Shown: positions 13,133 through 25,999 of the stretch, piece by piece | Layout: each line of letters starts with the position of its first letter | Position numbering within the stretch: position 1 is the first letter of the stretch | NCBI RefSeq assembly: GCF_000247815.1 | Contig: NC_021683.1 | Span: forward strand, 6,557,880 to 6,621,879 | Reading direction: 5' to 3' | DNA: 64,000 bases | Source: Ficedula albicollis | Lineage: Eukaryota > Chordata > Aves > Passeriformes > Muscicapidae | Made by a program: the position numbers and the translations under genes | The notes under the pieces: generated by a model | Seen by the model: the letters and a program-made list of their open reading frames with translations, nothing else | Databases searched by the model: none | What the model was told of the DNA's origin: nothing

Positions 13133-15150
13133 CAATTAGCTACAAATATTCCGTTTATCTGAGATGCTGCCAAAAATTGTGAGCTGCAGTCAAAATAACA
13201 TGATACTGTCGTCCTTCTGCAAAGAATAGCACTAAATCAAAGACAAAAACATATGGAAAAAGCCAAAGCAAATAACTTATCTGATATTTTATAAATCATC
13301 AAATACCATATTTTAAAAATTTTGCCCATACAGATATAAACTGCCACATATATTTATTTGATAAATTCACATTTTAAAAGTTCACGTCACCTACTAAAAC
13401 AAAAGGGCTTCAAAATAACTTGCAGCAAGTTTCTCTTTTGTCCAGGCCCCAGACATCAAAATTCCATAAAGCATAAACAAAATGCAGATAACTGAGAAAC
13501 ACCAGCTAAAAGCTGATGTGCCTTTAGGGTTAAGAACAAAATCATTTGATTGCCTGCTTTTCTGAATCAACTGCACAAGTACAGAACTATTTTAAACAAA
13601 CAGGTGAGTCTAGCTTATGAGGAAAAAAAAAATAAACCACTACAATTTGTTTTTAAGAAAGAATTATTAAAAACCTGGGCAGCACAACTCCTATTTAGAC
13701 AATCTGCAATGCTGCAAAAGCACTTTTTTCAGTGGTGTCCCCTAAATAATTAAGCTGTTCCTTTTACCATACTTCCTATATTACAGAAGTCATTTTCCTA
13801 CAATAAATCAATAACTCATTCCTTATGTCAGTCATTTTTCTCCATTTAACTGAACGGACTAAAGACCAACACTGAAAGTTAGATTACCTTTGAATTATGT
13901 GTGTGATTTAAAATTCAAAGTACCACACTAAGGAGCCTTTTAGAGTGACCACTCTACAGCCTCTTCATACAAACAGCCCCACAAAGAGCTGCCCACAGCT
14001 CTGAGCAGAACAGCAGCTCAGAAATGGTTAAAAATGTCAGCACTGACAGGAAACAGCCAGCACAGACCAGAGCCAACGTTTCCCTTTATTTACAAAATTA
14101 CAAATCCAAGCAAGGGGCGAGAATTCCAACACCATCCCCAGCACCCCCTTCGAACAGATTAAGTCAAATTTGCATCCAGTAGCATAATTTATTCAAGCAG
14201 CTTCCAGTGACCTTCCTTTGCAGACATTATCAAGTAAAAATTTAGCCCCAGCATTAAAATATTTGAAAATGCTGCTTATTTCTTAGATAAACGTATAAAA
14301 ACTAAAAATGAAGAAAATTAAATACTCAAATATCAATTTCTCCACATTTTAATGAGCATAAAATAGAATATCTTAACATCAGCATGTAGTTTAGCCCAGG
14401 TTAAAGGAAACACAGGTTCATTTTACATTAATTTATAGCGTAAAATGTGCTCTTATTAGAAATAAATCACTGACAAGAGAATACATGCTATAGACAAGAA
14501 AAAAGATAATATGTCAAAAATGCCCTAAAAAAATGTTTATACTTTCTGCAATTTGCAGAAAAATTGATAATATTAAGGAAAACAAGTTTCCAGAGGCAAT
14601 CTACAAACAGTGCAAGCCTGGGAAGCCTGTATCAATTAATTAACTGTCCTGTCTCAAAAGCATAAAACAATCTAATCCATCCTTCTGTACCAAAGGTATG
14701 GATTTGTTCACATGGCTCTGCCGTCTATTAGCTGTCTGTGAAGCTAAAGCACAAGGTGCTGGGACATTTGTATTCTCCAGAGCTAATAACCATCATTTCA
14801 CTACCTCAGCTATGCTTCATTTTAAGATTTTCTTTTAAAAATTTCACAGGCTGTTTTCCTGCCTCTGATGTTTACCACCAGTGACTAACACAGCTGGACA
14901 GCCCCTCTGGTCATGCACTGCCTAGAGCTGTCAAAGAAGAAAATTTTTGGTTAAAAAAAACTTCTTTTTAATTTTTTTTAACTTTTATTTTTACTGAGTT
15001 TTATTTTATAGTGAGGTTTGAGTTCTCACTCCATGCCCCAAAATTAGTAATTTAAAGAAGCGATTTGTGTCAAGATCTCTGATTTTGGGATATGTACAGA
15101 ATCAGGATTTAAATTTTTTCATGTAGCACACCCTTACAACCAATCACTGA

Positions 15151-15184
15151 TTTTTTTTGTTTGTTTGTTTGTTTGTTTGTTTGG
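15151..15184. repeat. (TTTG)n microsatellite
   Basis: A short T run leads into about seven TTTG units. This is a simple repeat common in bird introns. Confidence 0.95.
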
Positions 15185-16139
15185 ATTATATAAGTGCAAA
15201 AACTGAAAAAAGGTACTTTTTTAAACACAGAAATTCTCATCTTTCAGCCTTAGCATCGTCCCACCAGACTCTGAACCTCAGCATTACCTGAAGCAATTAG
15301 AAGAAACCAAAGTGGCAGTGCAGTGTTAGGTAATGCTTTATCCTCAGCATTCTGGAAGCTCAGCAAGACTCCCCCTCAAAGCTGCTCTCCACTCCATTTC
15401 AGCTCAGCACCCCGGATCTGTTCTTTACCAGCTGCTGATGTTCCCTGTATTAAACTGAGAATTTGTGAGAAAAGCAAAACTTCCTGCTGAGTGTCAGCTT
15501 TGCATGAGAGCACTCGACCCTGGGTCGTGACACTCTTCGGATGCATTTCTGTAAATATTTTTCATTTCAGGTAAACATGGAGGGGGGCTCAATAAATTAA
15601 GTACTAATTACAATTGTGAGAACTATTAACATTAATACATTGTAAAATTTTCCTTTTATTAACATTTTTGCAGGAATGTTTTAGTGAAGAGACCACACAT
15701 TAGCTTCTGATTTTCATTAGCCAACTGCTTAACTTTGATTATTTTACATATGGAGTATAAAGGAAAACAGCATGACAAGTTAGAATGAATCAGTTTTGTT
15801 ACAGATCTAGGTTTAATGGGGAAATCCTTGATACAAAACCCATGCACCTGTTCTGGTATCTTAAATTGACCAACTTATGAAAAGCTAAGATTAAACAAAA
15901 ATTTAACCATTATTGGCTGAATTATAAACAAGGTATAGGGTCCATTCTTTATACAGCAGGACCGTAATTCTTCTGTACATAGAGTTTTCATGAGATCAAA
16001 ATATTATTTAGCTTTAAATCAAAAGATCTGTTATTTTAGTAAAATCTAACAATACTCGGAAGTAAAATTCCTCATCTGGGGCTGTAATATTTGCTGAAAA
16101 AAACCTACTTCAAAACATTAATCAAATTTTTCGCCTACT

Positions 16140-16520
16140 GGGCAGCCATATGGTAAAGCAGCATGTGAATCTCACAAACTTGCTGATCTTCTGTAACTGG
16201 GTGCTATTAATTACGCTTGCTGCATCCATCTCTTAGATTTTTGCTTTGTGAAAAAAAGTATTTATTGCAACAGCTTTTACAAAACAAGGGAATGAAAATC
16301 ACAATTGATTAATGAGCTGAATGGAAATATTTCCGTTAGCAGGTTTTTAAAATGAGTAAGGATTAATACCATGGGTGAAAATGAACCCTAATTGTGTGTT
16401 CCCCCCCCCACCTCTTTCTGTTTGGCAAGGGGCTGCTAGAGCAGGGTTTAATATGCATTATTCACTACATCGGCTTTAGGTGATAATAGGGTTTAAATTA
16501 AATAGTTCAATGCTATAAAG
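16140..16520. promoter_or_regulatory. Candidate noncoding element
   Basis: This is a complex stretch with AATTGATTAATGAGC, the 12-bp palindrome GGAAATATTTCC (16323-16334), a C9 run (16401-16409) and TTAATATGCATTATTC. The ATGCAT and TAAT cores suggest POU or homeobox binding. Weak evidence. Confidence 0.2.
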
Positions 16521-18139
16521 GCTGAGGACTTCATGTGTTTTAGTGCTAAATTCCTTACTACTAAATTGAACTGTTACACAACAGCAAATTGTATTTGGTT
16601 TGGATTTGGGGTTTGTTTTTGTTTCTCAAACACAACTAGGAGTTTTCCTGAAATCCAGAGAAGCAAACAATTCAGAATGATAGTCTCCATTTTGGCTTTA
16701 ATTCCTCAGGCCACAGTACTGAGGCTGTTTTGGGATCTCAGCCATAAATCTAGTTAATCATAAATTATAGCTAGAATATAATCCTTGACTCTACACCCTC
16801 GTGTGCCAGGGAAACGGACTCCCAGGAATTACTGAAAGAAGATTGTAGGGGCTGGGCTGAAAAGCCAGCAAATAAGTTAAAATTGTGTTAGTTCACACAC
16901 AAAAATCCCAGCCTGGGGAAAGGAGATGTGATACCTTTGGCACTGCACACGCCCAGAGCAGCAGAAGTCATGGCACACCTGTGAAGATTTGCCATACCAT
17001 ATCTTCAAGCTAGAAAGGATGATTTTTTTCTTGCTCTAATCTTCACATTAGTCTCCTCTACAAAACTAGCTTATTTAACATTTGGCAGAGTGTGTGAACT
17101 TTATCCAAGGTACCAAGGGCAATAATTAGAAGAAAAAGGTGAGGATTAGGTCTAGATAGGGACCAACAAAGTTATCAAAAGCATAAAACCCAGACTCACT
17201 CCTTGTTTCTAGTGTAAAAGAATGAGACAGACTGAAAACATGAAACAGCTCTAACCCAAAATATTCTGTGAATCATCTCCTCAGACTTGAGAAAAAGAAC
17301 AGTGAAATATCAGTAATATTCAAATAATTGTAATAAATTATTATTATGATGATGAGTGGTATCCCCTCAAATAACTATTACTGGCAGCTTACTGCAGGTA
17401 GAAGAAAGGAAAACAGCATCTTGAATATAGAACTAGGACCCACTAGAGTTAGTATTTATTTTAAATTACCATCTCAAATACAGCAACTTCATGTGGAAGG
17501 AGACAAAGAAACCTTTACAATAAGGCAGACTGCTGAATGATTTAAAACATTACATATTTCCCAGACTCTTGAAACACAACACTCAGATATGCAAAGAGTC
17601 ACTTCTGTCCTGCCAAGTCACCTTCCTGAACCGTGGTGTAAATTCCCTTGCCTCCCTAAAGTCTTTGTGCTTCTTAGCTTACAGAAATTTAAGCAGGTAA
17701 TAATCTAAATGGCAAAATATTTAATTATCAGCTACTTCAAATTACATGGCCACCCACTGGATGAGATTTCATTCAGCCTCGTGTATATATCTGTATTCAC
17801 AAAGAAAGAACAGGAGGGAAAAAAATCAAGTGACTTCAAGTGCTAAAGCAGCAAGGGAAATTTTGCATTAGGAAAAAAATTAAATAGAAGGAAATTATGT
17901 TTTTTAACAAACCAAGAAATATATGCTTCTCTTCTTCAATGATTATTGCTATAGAATAGAAACAGAAATAATGGCAGCTTCTCAGTCTCATTACTCCTTT
18001 TCTCCCTGTTTCGTCCCAACTCCAATACAAATTATTATCTTTATAAGCAATGAACAATAATAAGACAATTCTTGTGATTAGTCTTCAAGCTTGATACCTT
18101 TAGAAGGAAAAAGCAGTCTTAAAATGAATATGAAATGTT

Positions 18140-18580
18140 TAAACAATTTTTAATTAGTGACCCAAAATGTGTGCCATAACTTTTCATCACCTCGTGGGTG
18201 ATCTCTAAACCTCTCCCGCATACATTGACTGTCTGCTTAAAAGTTTAAAGAGCTAACAAAATGTTTTAACGAGATACAAATCTCAGAGATCATTAATCAA
18301 TATGTTCAATGTTATTTGTGATAATTCATCATGACATGATATTAATGGGTTACTGTACCCTTCAGAGGTGAGATTAATGCAAATGAGCAGCCACAATTAA
18401 CTTTACTGCTCCCAACTCACAGGAATGGACAGATGATTATAAATGACAACTATATGTCAATTACAATATCCAATAAAGTGAAGCTTAGAGGGCAATCTAT
18501 CTGCTTTTATAGTTCTTGCCTGACATAGCTGAATTTAGCTCAACCCACTGTTGTCACAGTGTAACCACCGCTTTGAAGGA
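18140..18580. promoter_or_regulatory. Candidate conserved noncoding element with a POU octamer
   Basis: This stretch has high sequence complexity with no simple repeats, many TAAT cores (for example TTTTTAATTAGTGACC and ATCATTAATCAATATG), and a perfect octamer ATGCAAAT at 18377-18384. It keeps scattered CpGs in an AT-rich intron. It looks like a homeobox/POU-bound developmental enhancer, but no alignment could be made. Function and conservation are inferred. Confidence 0.3.
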
Positions 18581-19184
18581 GGGGTCAAAGTTTTAATTTT
18601 CTATTTCTTCAGAAGGAATTCAAATTGTACATCTAAATGCATTGTCTGAAGGAAAGCTGCAGGAAACCAAGAACAGATGTTGCTTTCTTCATCAGCTGAA
18701 GGAAATTGTATCTGTTCTCAAATTGCAACAGCAAGGCCACAAAGAAAATAATCTGCCCTGCTGCGTAATATATTTATTCAATTAAAAAAAAAATAGAGCC
18801 AACGTATCAATGCAGCTATGGGAAGGAATTTGGATTTGGTAAATTGCTTTTTCACACACAGGATGCTGAGTCCACTCAGGTTAAGGATACTGAGTGAGGT
18901 GTGTGCAGCTTTGTGCACAAACAGATATTGTGTGATCACTTTTTGAGCACCAAGGCTCCTGCACCAAACTGATAAGACTCCACAGGAAAATACCCAAATT
19001 TCTAGTGGCAACAAAAGAGCTAGAAACAAAGACTTCAGATGTTCATAAACCAGACAGCTGGCCAGATTGAGGAAATTCTAAAAACATGAGAGATATGATA
19101 CCTCAGTAAATGATATATTTACCAAAAATGGGGAAATCAGCTCTGCTAACATGCTCGGATTTTGGCTTTCTGCCCTCCACCAGG

Positions 19185-19214
19185 GGAAAAAAAAAAAGAA
19201 AAAAAGAAAAAAAA
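19185..19214. repeat. A-rich run with single G interruptions
   Basis: After GGGG the sequence is A11, G, A7, G, A8 and then GC. It could be an old poly-A tail or a simple repeat. I see no retrocopy body upstream and no flanking target-site duplication. Confidence 0.85.
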
Positions 19215-20632
19215 GCTTCAATTATGATAAGAAGAGAAATATTAGTCAAAACATTGGGGAAGCCATAGAGAGAAACAGCATAAAACAGATACTTTGTGTA
19301 ATTTCACCAAGTTTTCTTTGCAGCATCTTTCCTTGGTGTGATGTCCAATCACAATGCCCTGGGACAAGATGGGACCTGTGGTCAGGGATGGGCCCCAGTG
19401 CAGTAACAAATCCTACAGCAACATTTTACATTTACTCATTAAGCTCACTTAATAATTAACAAGAGCAGAACCTACAACTTCAGCTCTTCAACACTCATAA
19501 ACTTTGGACTACGCTCAGTTTCTATAAAATCAGATACAAAGGATTTCCAGAAAAAGTTAGCCTGCACCTGGCAGGGTGTTTTGGGATAAATCAAGAGTCC
19601 TTGAGACAGCAGTGGAACATCCAATGCCAGTTGTGCAAAGTACCCACTGACCACCCAAATTTATTTGAGAAAAATAACTCCAAGGATCCTTCTTGCTTTC
19701 CATTGCACCTCCTCAACAAAAAGCATTTGAAATTCATTCTAGCTATACTTAGAAGAAAAATACAGAAAATTTATTCATGATTTATTTTTAAATTATCTTC
19801 TCTTCCCTCATACACTCAGGGTCAGCTTCTGTGGCTTCTGCTTTGCTGTGAGCAGCACCCAATTCTACAGGGCAGGTCATACCCTGGCACTGCAGTGAAA
19901 TCAGGGAAGAAGGGACTGGAGGGGCAGGGTCTGGAAGAACCTCACCAGCAGCTCCTCTGGAAAAATATTCAACAAAAGCCAGGGGTGGTTTGGCTAAGCA
20001 ATATTTTAGGCAGTATTTAACCAGTTATATTAGCATAACACTAGACTTTCATCATTCAAGTCACAAGATCATGTAAGTATGTTTATACCTTAATACTTAA
20101 CTGGAGCACAGCAGGAAAGTTCCTGGTTTTCTTTAAAGCAGTGTTTTCCAAAGGAACTCTCTCCTCCACCTCATTTTGTTTAATCTAATCATCAAGAAAA
20201 ATGGTTTTCTGCTGAATAAAACTGCTGACACCATTATCATCGTTTTTTTCAACATGGGGAGATAGGAGAAATTCTTTCCTACTTCCAATATGGATGATAA
20301 TACACATTTTTGTGACTATTTTGTCCATTTCCTGAAACAAAAGCACATCCTGAAAAAACATGCCTTGAGAAGAAACAGTTTCCATGCTGACCTCTAAAAA
20401 TACTGAATTCTACACCTACCCCTTAACATAATTTTATGATGAATAATTAGCCTCAGAGCTAATACTTCAACTAAAAGCAGTATGCCCTGCACATCCTCAA
20501 AAATCCCAGATCCACCAGCAGAAATAAGGTTTATTCCATAAAATTAACACACTACACTTTGAGCACAGACAAATGCCAGATAAATTCATAATTTATACTA
20601 CATTTGTTTAAGATGAGGATTTCCTTTCGGAC

Positions 20633-20736
20633 TTTTTGTTGTTGATTTTTTGTTGATTGGCATGGTTTTTTTGTTGTATGGGGTTTTTTTTGTTTGTTTG
20701 TTTGTTTTTTGTGGTTTTTAGACGGTTTTTTGTTTT
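20633..20736. repeat. T/G-rich low-complexity tract
   Basis: About 100 bp of T and G with TTG, TTTG and long T runs, including an uninterrupted (TTTG)-like core near 20685-20706. The plus strand is T-rich. It probably arose from a decayed A-rich or TTTG repeat. No retroelement body is visible beside it. Confidence 0.9.
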
Positions 20737-20939
20737 AACTAATTAATCAACAAATTTGAGTTGGCTAAATAAAACCTACTTCCAACGCCTCCTATTTAAT
20801 TGCAGTTTGGCACCAACAAATATATATCAAAATTATAGTATCTCCCTTGACAGGAAGCTCCTTGCTTCCACACACAGTTATGGCTCTCTGCAGAGTAACC
20901 AAGAACTGCTGACAACCTTGAACACCGCTACAACAATAT

Positions 20940-21290
20940 TACTATACTTGGCAGAGAAGTACCCTTGCGGCGAGAGAAAAGCTGTAATTTTGACTGTCAC
21001 TTCACATTACACTAGATATTATTTCACTGTATACACACACACACTCACAAAACTCTTAATAGACTACAGTTTTCTCGCTGCCCTGCTCCTCGATTATAAA
21101 TGACAATATAATGCTGTTGACCTACTGGTAGGATCGCTAATAAAGCCAACATTTAACATCACTGAAAATTTTCTTTTAAAATATAGCCATCATAAATTGT
21201 CTTGTCCTGGTCGTCTCAAGCTACTTAAGTAGCTCAAATTTATTTCGGCTATTTCATTATTCATTTCAAACGAAAGAAAATGTTTTAAAA
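20940..21290. promoter_or_regulatory. Candidate conserved noncoding element, CpG-bearing
   Basis: About eight CpGs occur in roughly 330 bp (for example CTTGCGGCGAG near 20965, then near 21075, 21090, 21134, 21212, 21246 and 21270), although neighbouring AT-rich intron has almost none. The segment also has a short CA run and the 16-bp palindrome at 21219. CpG retention suggests either selection or an unmethylated state. No gene structure fits. Confidence 0.3.
21219..21234. repeat. 16-bp perfect palindrome
   Basis: AGCTACTTAAGTAGCT equals its own reverse complement. It sits inside the CpG-bearing candidate regulatory segment 20940-21290. One such palindrome is expected by chance in a window of this size, so the context matters more than the motif. 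Confidence 0.9.
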
Positions 21291-24102
21291 CAAAGGGGAA
21301 TTATAATTCATTTGGATTTTGATAGCACATTCTGAAATAGTTGAATAATTGCTGGTATTGTAAACTTTTATACCTTCATCCACAATCTGCTTTGGTAAGA
21401 AAGGGATTAGTACAATCAAAAAGACCCCAACAAAATCATCTTTCTAGATTTCCAATAATAATGTAGGTAGAAAAGTAACAATAGGTGATAAATAACAGGG
21501 AGTCAGAAGTAGAGCTAAATTACTGATTTCCTCTCTGGGCCCATTTCTGTAACTACAAAAATGAGTATGGAAGCATTTAATTGAAAAATAAATTTTGAAT
21601 ATACACGAAGCCCCTACTTTCAAATTTTCAGTGGTACAAAATGTTCTGCTTTGGAAATTAATATCTTTGTGGCACAATGAAAGGGATATTTTGTTCTTTT
21701 AAACTAGATCCAATTCTAATATAGTTTACAGCCCAGTTTACATCCTTACTTTTTATTTTGAATGCTGCAGACCTTCAATACGCAGACTGCTCACTGATGT
21801 CCAAACATTTTTGAATGTACATATTCAGAATTTGCAGAATACTACTGTACATCAGCAAAACAATCTCACTGGAATATGGCCATGATCAAATCCTACAGGC
21901 AAGCCTAACAGCTAAAAATCAAGTTTTGCAATAGTCTGATGTCAATTCACTACACCACAAGCAACCCCTGTGTTTTTGCTAAAAGTAAAACAAGACTTAA
22001 TTAATCAAACTGGATTTAAATAGACCCAAGTAGCACCTGGAAACAGTCTTTACTAAAAAGCACAGTTCTAATTTTACTGCAGTTCAGGCATGCTTTGCTG
22101 CTACCCTTGTGTTATTGATATAGTGTTTCAAATGCTTTTAGAAAGGCACCATCTCACTTGTGCTGTTTAGATAAGGAAGCATCACTGAACCTCTTTGCCC
22201 TTCTCCAATAAAATGTATCAAAAATTTCAGCACTGTCTGCTGACCGCACCACATTTAACAAGATTCACAAATGAACCCAGAGTAAGTTTCCCACTGTGAC
22301 ACATTAATAATAAGTTCCTTATCCCATCTATCCCAAGCCATGAATATGTAATGTTATAAAATGAGTCCTTTTCACACAACAGAACCTCAGACGTGAATAA
22401 ATAAAAACTATCCATCACAAGCCTGTGAAAAATTAATGAGAGTTCTGAGACATAAGGAAAAATTGGTTACTGAGATGATAAGGTCCAGTATGTAAAAATC
22501 ATGTTCTTCACCAGCTGTAAATTTTATTTTAAAACTTTGCAAGAAGAGTTTAAAAAAAAAAAAAGTCTTTCTAGAACATATTTACCATAAGAAAGAGAGA
22601 AGGGGAAAATGCTTTAATGGTGAGACATATATCTGAGTAACCCAGAGAGCCTTTGGAACTGGGAAGGGGATCAAGCACCACCATAACAGGGAGTTACAGC
22701 TCCAGTGACAGCAAAGTTGTAACCTTAGATATTTAGAACCACAATGCCTATTCTACTCCTTTTCCCTTCGGAATGGAAATTCCTGATGAAATAAGGCACT
22801 ATATCTCCCTAAACTTAATTTACTCAGATCAAAGAAGAATGCGTAGAAATAAATTATTTTCATTCATGTGAGTGTGTCTTTACCGTGCCAGTGAAGACTT
22901 TAATCTCTCAATATAGAGCAATCTGGTTTGCAATATGAAAAGAAACAAGAAAAAAAAATTTTTTTATCAATTTTATCACTATATCTTCACAATCTTGCCC
23001 CAAAGACCATGCTGATGTTTGAGGACCACAAGTGCTGTGCAAGGTCTACTCCAGCCACATCACTGCTGGAACTTTGTCCCCAGGCAGGGAAAGAGCAAGA
23101 GGTACTGCCCAAGTCCTTGAAAGAATTTCTTCAACTTTTCTACCAATGGACTTCAGGAAAGATTGTATGATCTACAACCCATTTTGTGATATGTTAGCCA
23201 TTTTAATGCCTCACAGCTAAAATGAAAATTATGCTTTGTGATACCAAACTAGGTCACCTATTTTTCTCCAAAATCTGTCTCTGCTCAGCTCTCCCTCATT
23301 AATTAAGTTTTTCTCTTTTCTATCCCACCATCATTCTCACATCAGGAATCTCCAGGTTCCTCCAGGTTTGGTGTTCCAAACTGTTCATCATTTCTTCTTT
23401 CTTTCTTAATTTTGACAAATAAAAAAGCATTTAACTTCTCTTTGTTCACTTCAGTGACCATTTTCCGTCAACACATCCCACGGTGCAGTGGACAAACACA
23501 GGGCTTCTTTGCTGGGTGGTGCATGTGTGAAGTGATGAGCTTGGAGAATGTGTTACTGGCCCTTTCCTTGGTTAACAGGGCAGGAAACCATAATGAAAAG
23601 GGACAGTGCCAGAGCCCCTCTCCCTCCCCAGAGTACTGATTAGATTTCTCTATCAAGGAGTGGCTTCACTACATCAAAACCTGGTCAAGCAGGATGTTTT
23701 ATTCTTGGCTTCTTGCAAGTGGTTATGTCAGAGAGGATGGCCTCCAGAGTGCTGTCAGGGGTGTCTATCTGCAAAATAAATTACCTTTCCAAGTCTGCAC
23801 TGGCAGTGATTGAGTGACTGTGAAGAATTATTTAGTAGTCTTAAAATGCCAGTGGATACAGCTGAGGAACTATTTTTTCTACAGAACTATCATGGTCTCA
23901 AAGAAGAAAGGGAAATATGGTACAACCTCCTTAGACTGTTGGGTTGTTTGAGGGAAGGGCAGGTCCCCTCTACAAGGCTCTATAAGAGCTCAATCCCTGT
24001 TCAAAACTCCTATATTCCAGACAAATGGCCTGACTCCCTTTGGGTTCCTCTTGGTTATCTTTACCTTGACCACTTGCCTTTCTTAACTTCAGTGTTATGA
24101 AT

Positions 24103-24121
24103 CCTCCCTCTTGGAGGGAGG
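24103..24121. repeat. CT/AG hairpin (8-bp arms, 3-nt loop)
   Basis: CCTCCCTC, loop TTG, then GAGGGAGG: a perfect inverted repeat. The right arm runs on into a purine tract (GGAGGTGGGG). Another, longer palindrome begins 27 bp later. Confidence 0.85.
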
Positions 24122-24147
24122 GAGGTGGGGAATATGGGGGCAGAAAA

Positions 24148-24179
24148 GATTTTTAAAAAATTAAAATTTTTTAAAAATC
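24148..24179. repeat. 32-bp AT palindrome (15-bp perfect arms, 2-nt spacer)
   Basis: The left arm GATTTTTAAAAAATT (24148-24162) and the right arm AATTTTTTAAAAATC (24165-24179) are exact reverse complements separated by AA. It is almost pure A/T, so it could extrude as a cruciform under negative supercoiling. Confidence 0.92.
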
Positions 24180-25689
24180 AAAACACTAGCACAGTCTCAT
24201 TACTATAAAGCTTTACTATGCCATGATAAAAAAAAAGACTGCAGCTAAATCATTTCGCATCATTAGCTACTCCTGTTTTAGAAATGTGACATTTAAGTCC
24301 TTTGGTTTGCATTCAGACCTAAGGATTCTCCCATATTTTCTATAAATTTTCTTATTTAAGTTTTCCCCTTCCCTTTTACTCATGAAATTTCACAGTCTCT
24401 CTAATATGTTCATCAGACTATTTATAAGACCTTGCTGCTTAAATAGGTATTAGATTTTCAGCTGGGCCAATGCAGCTGAAGATTCCTTTCTTAAATACCC
24501 TCATTGCAGGTTGACCTTTCTTGACTTGATACACACATTTTGCAGGGGAAGAGCCTTCAGGTCCATAATCAGCACACTCATATGCCCACCACACCAATAC
24601 AGAGGAGCATGGCAAAAGCCTGCTAAATATCTTTGACATATATTAATACTACACTTTGAGGTCAACTTTACATATCAACTCCCGTGAGGAAAGGCCAAGT
24701 GAGGGTTGATGAATTTTCAGACATATTTTAACTCTTAAAAAATGCGTCACCATATGTGAGCAAAAGACACTGAAATATATTTTTTATACTTGGGGGGTGG
24801 TGAATTAAGAGCACCACTGCTTGTTCTTGGATTCTCTAAGTCACAAGGGACAGCTGAAGGACAACCAGAAACGATTTCAATTTGCTATTTCCGTCTGAAG
24901 AGTAGCAGCCCCTGTAATGCACTTCCTCTGCTGCTGCAGCATCAACATTCCTCTGTATTTTTATGCAATCTATATTTTCACTTGCTTGGCACTGCAGTGG
25001 TTGCAATTGGCAGTGCAATAGATGAGTGGGCAAAGCATGAAATTAAAAGATATTCTTCCTGCATTGCGCTGACAGTGCAAAATCTCAGCCAGTAGCAGCC
25101 AAGCCCCAGAATGTTTATTTTTAAACTAGGGCAATATACCATTAGTTCTCAAGTTTAATTCCATTGATTTTCAGGCAAATAACAATAAAATTAACCCCTA
25201 GATAGGACAGTCTTTGGGTGATGGATGAGAGTGCTGCAGCGAACACCAGACCTCACACAATGAGTTCTCTGCCATCAGACTCCCCCGTGGGACACCCAGG
25301 CAGAGCAGGACAGAAGTGATGCTGGGGCCAAGAGGAGTTCCCTGCTTCATCACCTCAGCAAAGATGGATTCCACGACCTTCTGAGAAAAGCCTATATATA
25401 ATTTTTGCTGAATAGGCCCCTCAGTTAGCAGCAGAATCCAATTTGTAATTTAGCCTTAAATGCACACTCCACAAAAAGCTATCAGGTAAGAAAAACACCT
25501 GACATGTAGATAAAAATGCTTTTTGACATACGTAAGTAAAAATAATACTATGGCATTTCTCAAATTAGCCATTTGAAGTGTACACACCCTGAAAAAGTTT
25601 CAGCATATAAGCATTTATTTTGGTTTTGCCTTTTTCTTTTTTTTTTAACCAAGAAAATATTTATGAAAAGAAAAATAAATAATTAATTT

Positions 25690-25990
25690 TCCTGGCTGCA
25701 AGCTGGGATTCTTTCCTGGTTAAACTATATGCAGTGAAATGGCATTTAAATTATACGAGAGAATTGATTCAAATGGCTTCCATTAGCAATTTGGCAGGCT
25801 GCTGTGAATTGCTCCTAATCAATTTTAAATAAAGCCATTCTATCTGCGAATGGAGGCATCTTCATGTTAAACATCTCCACGTTGCACAACTGAAAAACAG
25901 TGGCTAAAATACAAATTTCTTCATAATTTTTTATAACTCGTCGTGTTTAACAATGTGCCATCAGTGAAACTAATGCAGAATAAAATAACT
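25690..25990. promoter_or_regulatory. Candidate conserved noncoding element
   Basis: This is a complex, non-repetitive sequence with several homeodomain-type cores (CCATTAGCAATTTGG, CCTAATCAATTTTAAA). It keeps CpGs (near 25758, 25848, 25880 and 25940). It lies just downstream of an A/T-rich low-complexity stretch (25630-25690). The judgement rests on texture only. Confidence 0.25.
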
Positions 25991-25999
25991 GCCTGTGTC

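Noticed and set aside
21740..21810. TTTGAATGCTGCAGACC on the plus strand, considered as the end of WWOX exon 6.
   Set aside because: The minus-strand translation does not give the expected exon 6 residues, and no donor or acceptor frames it.
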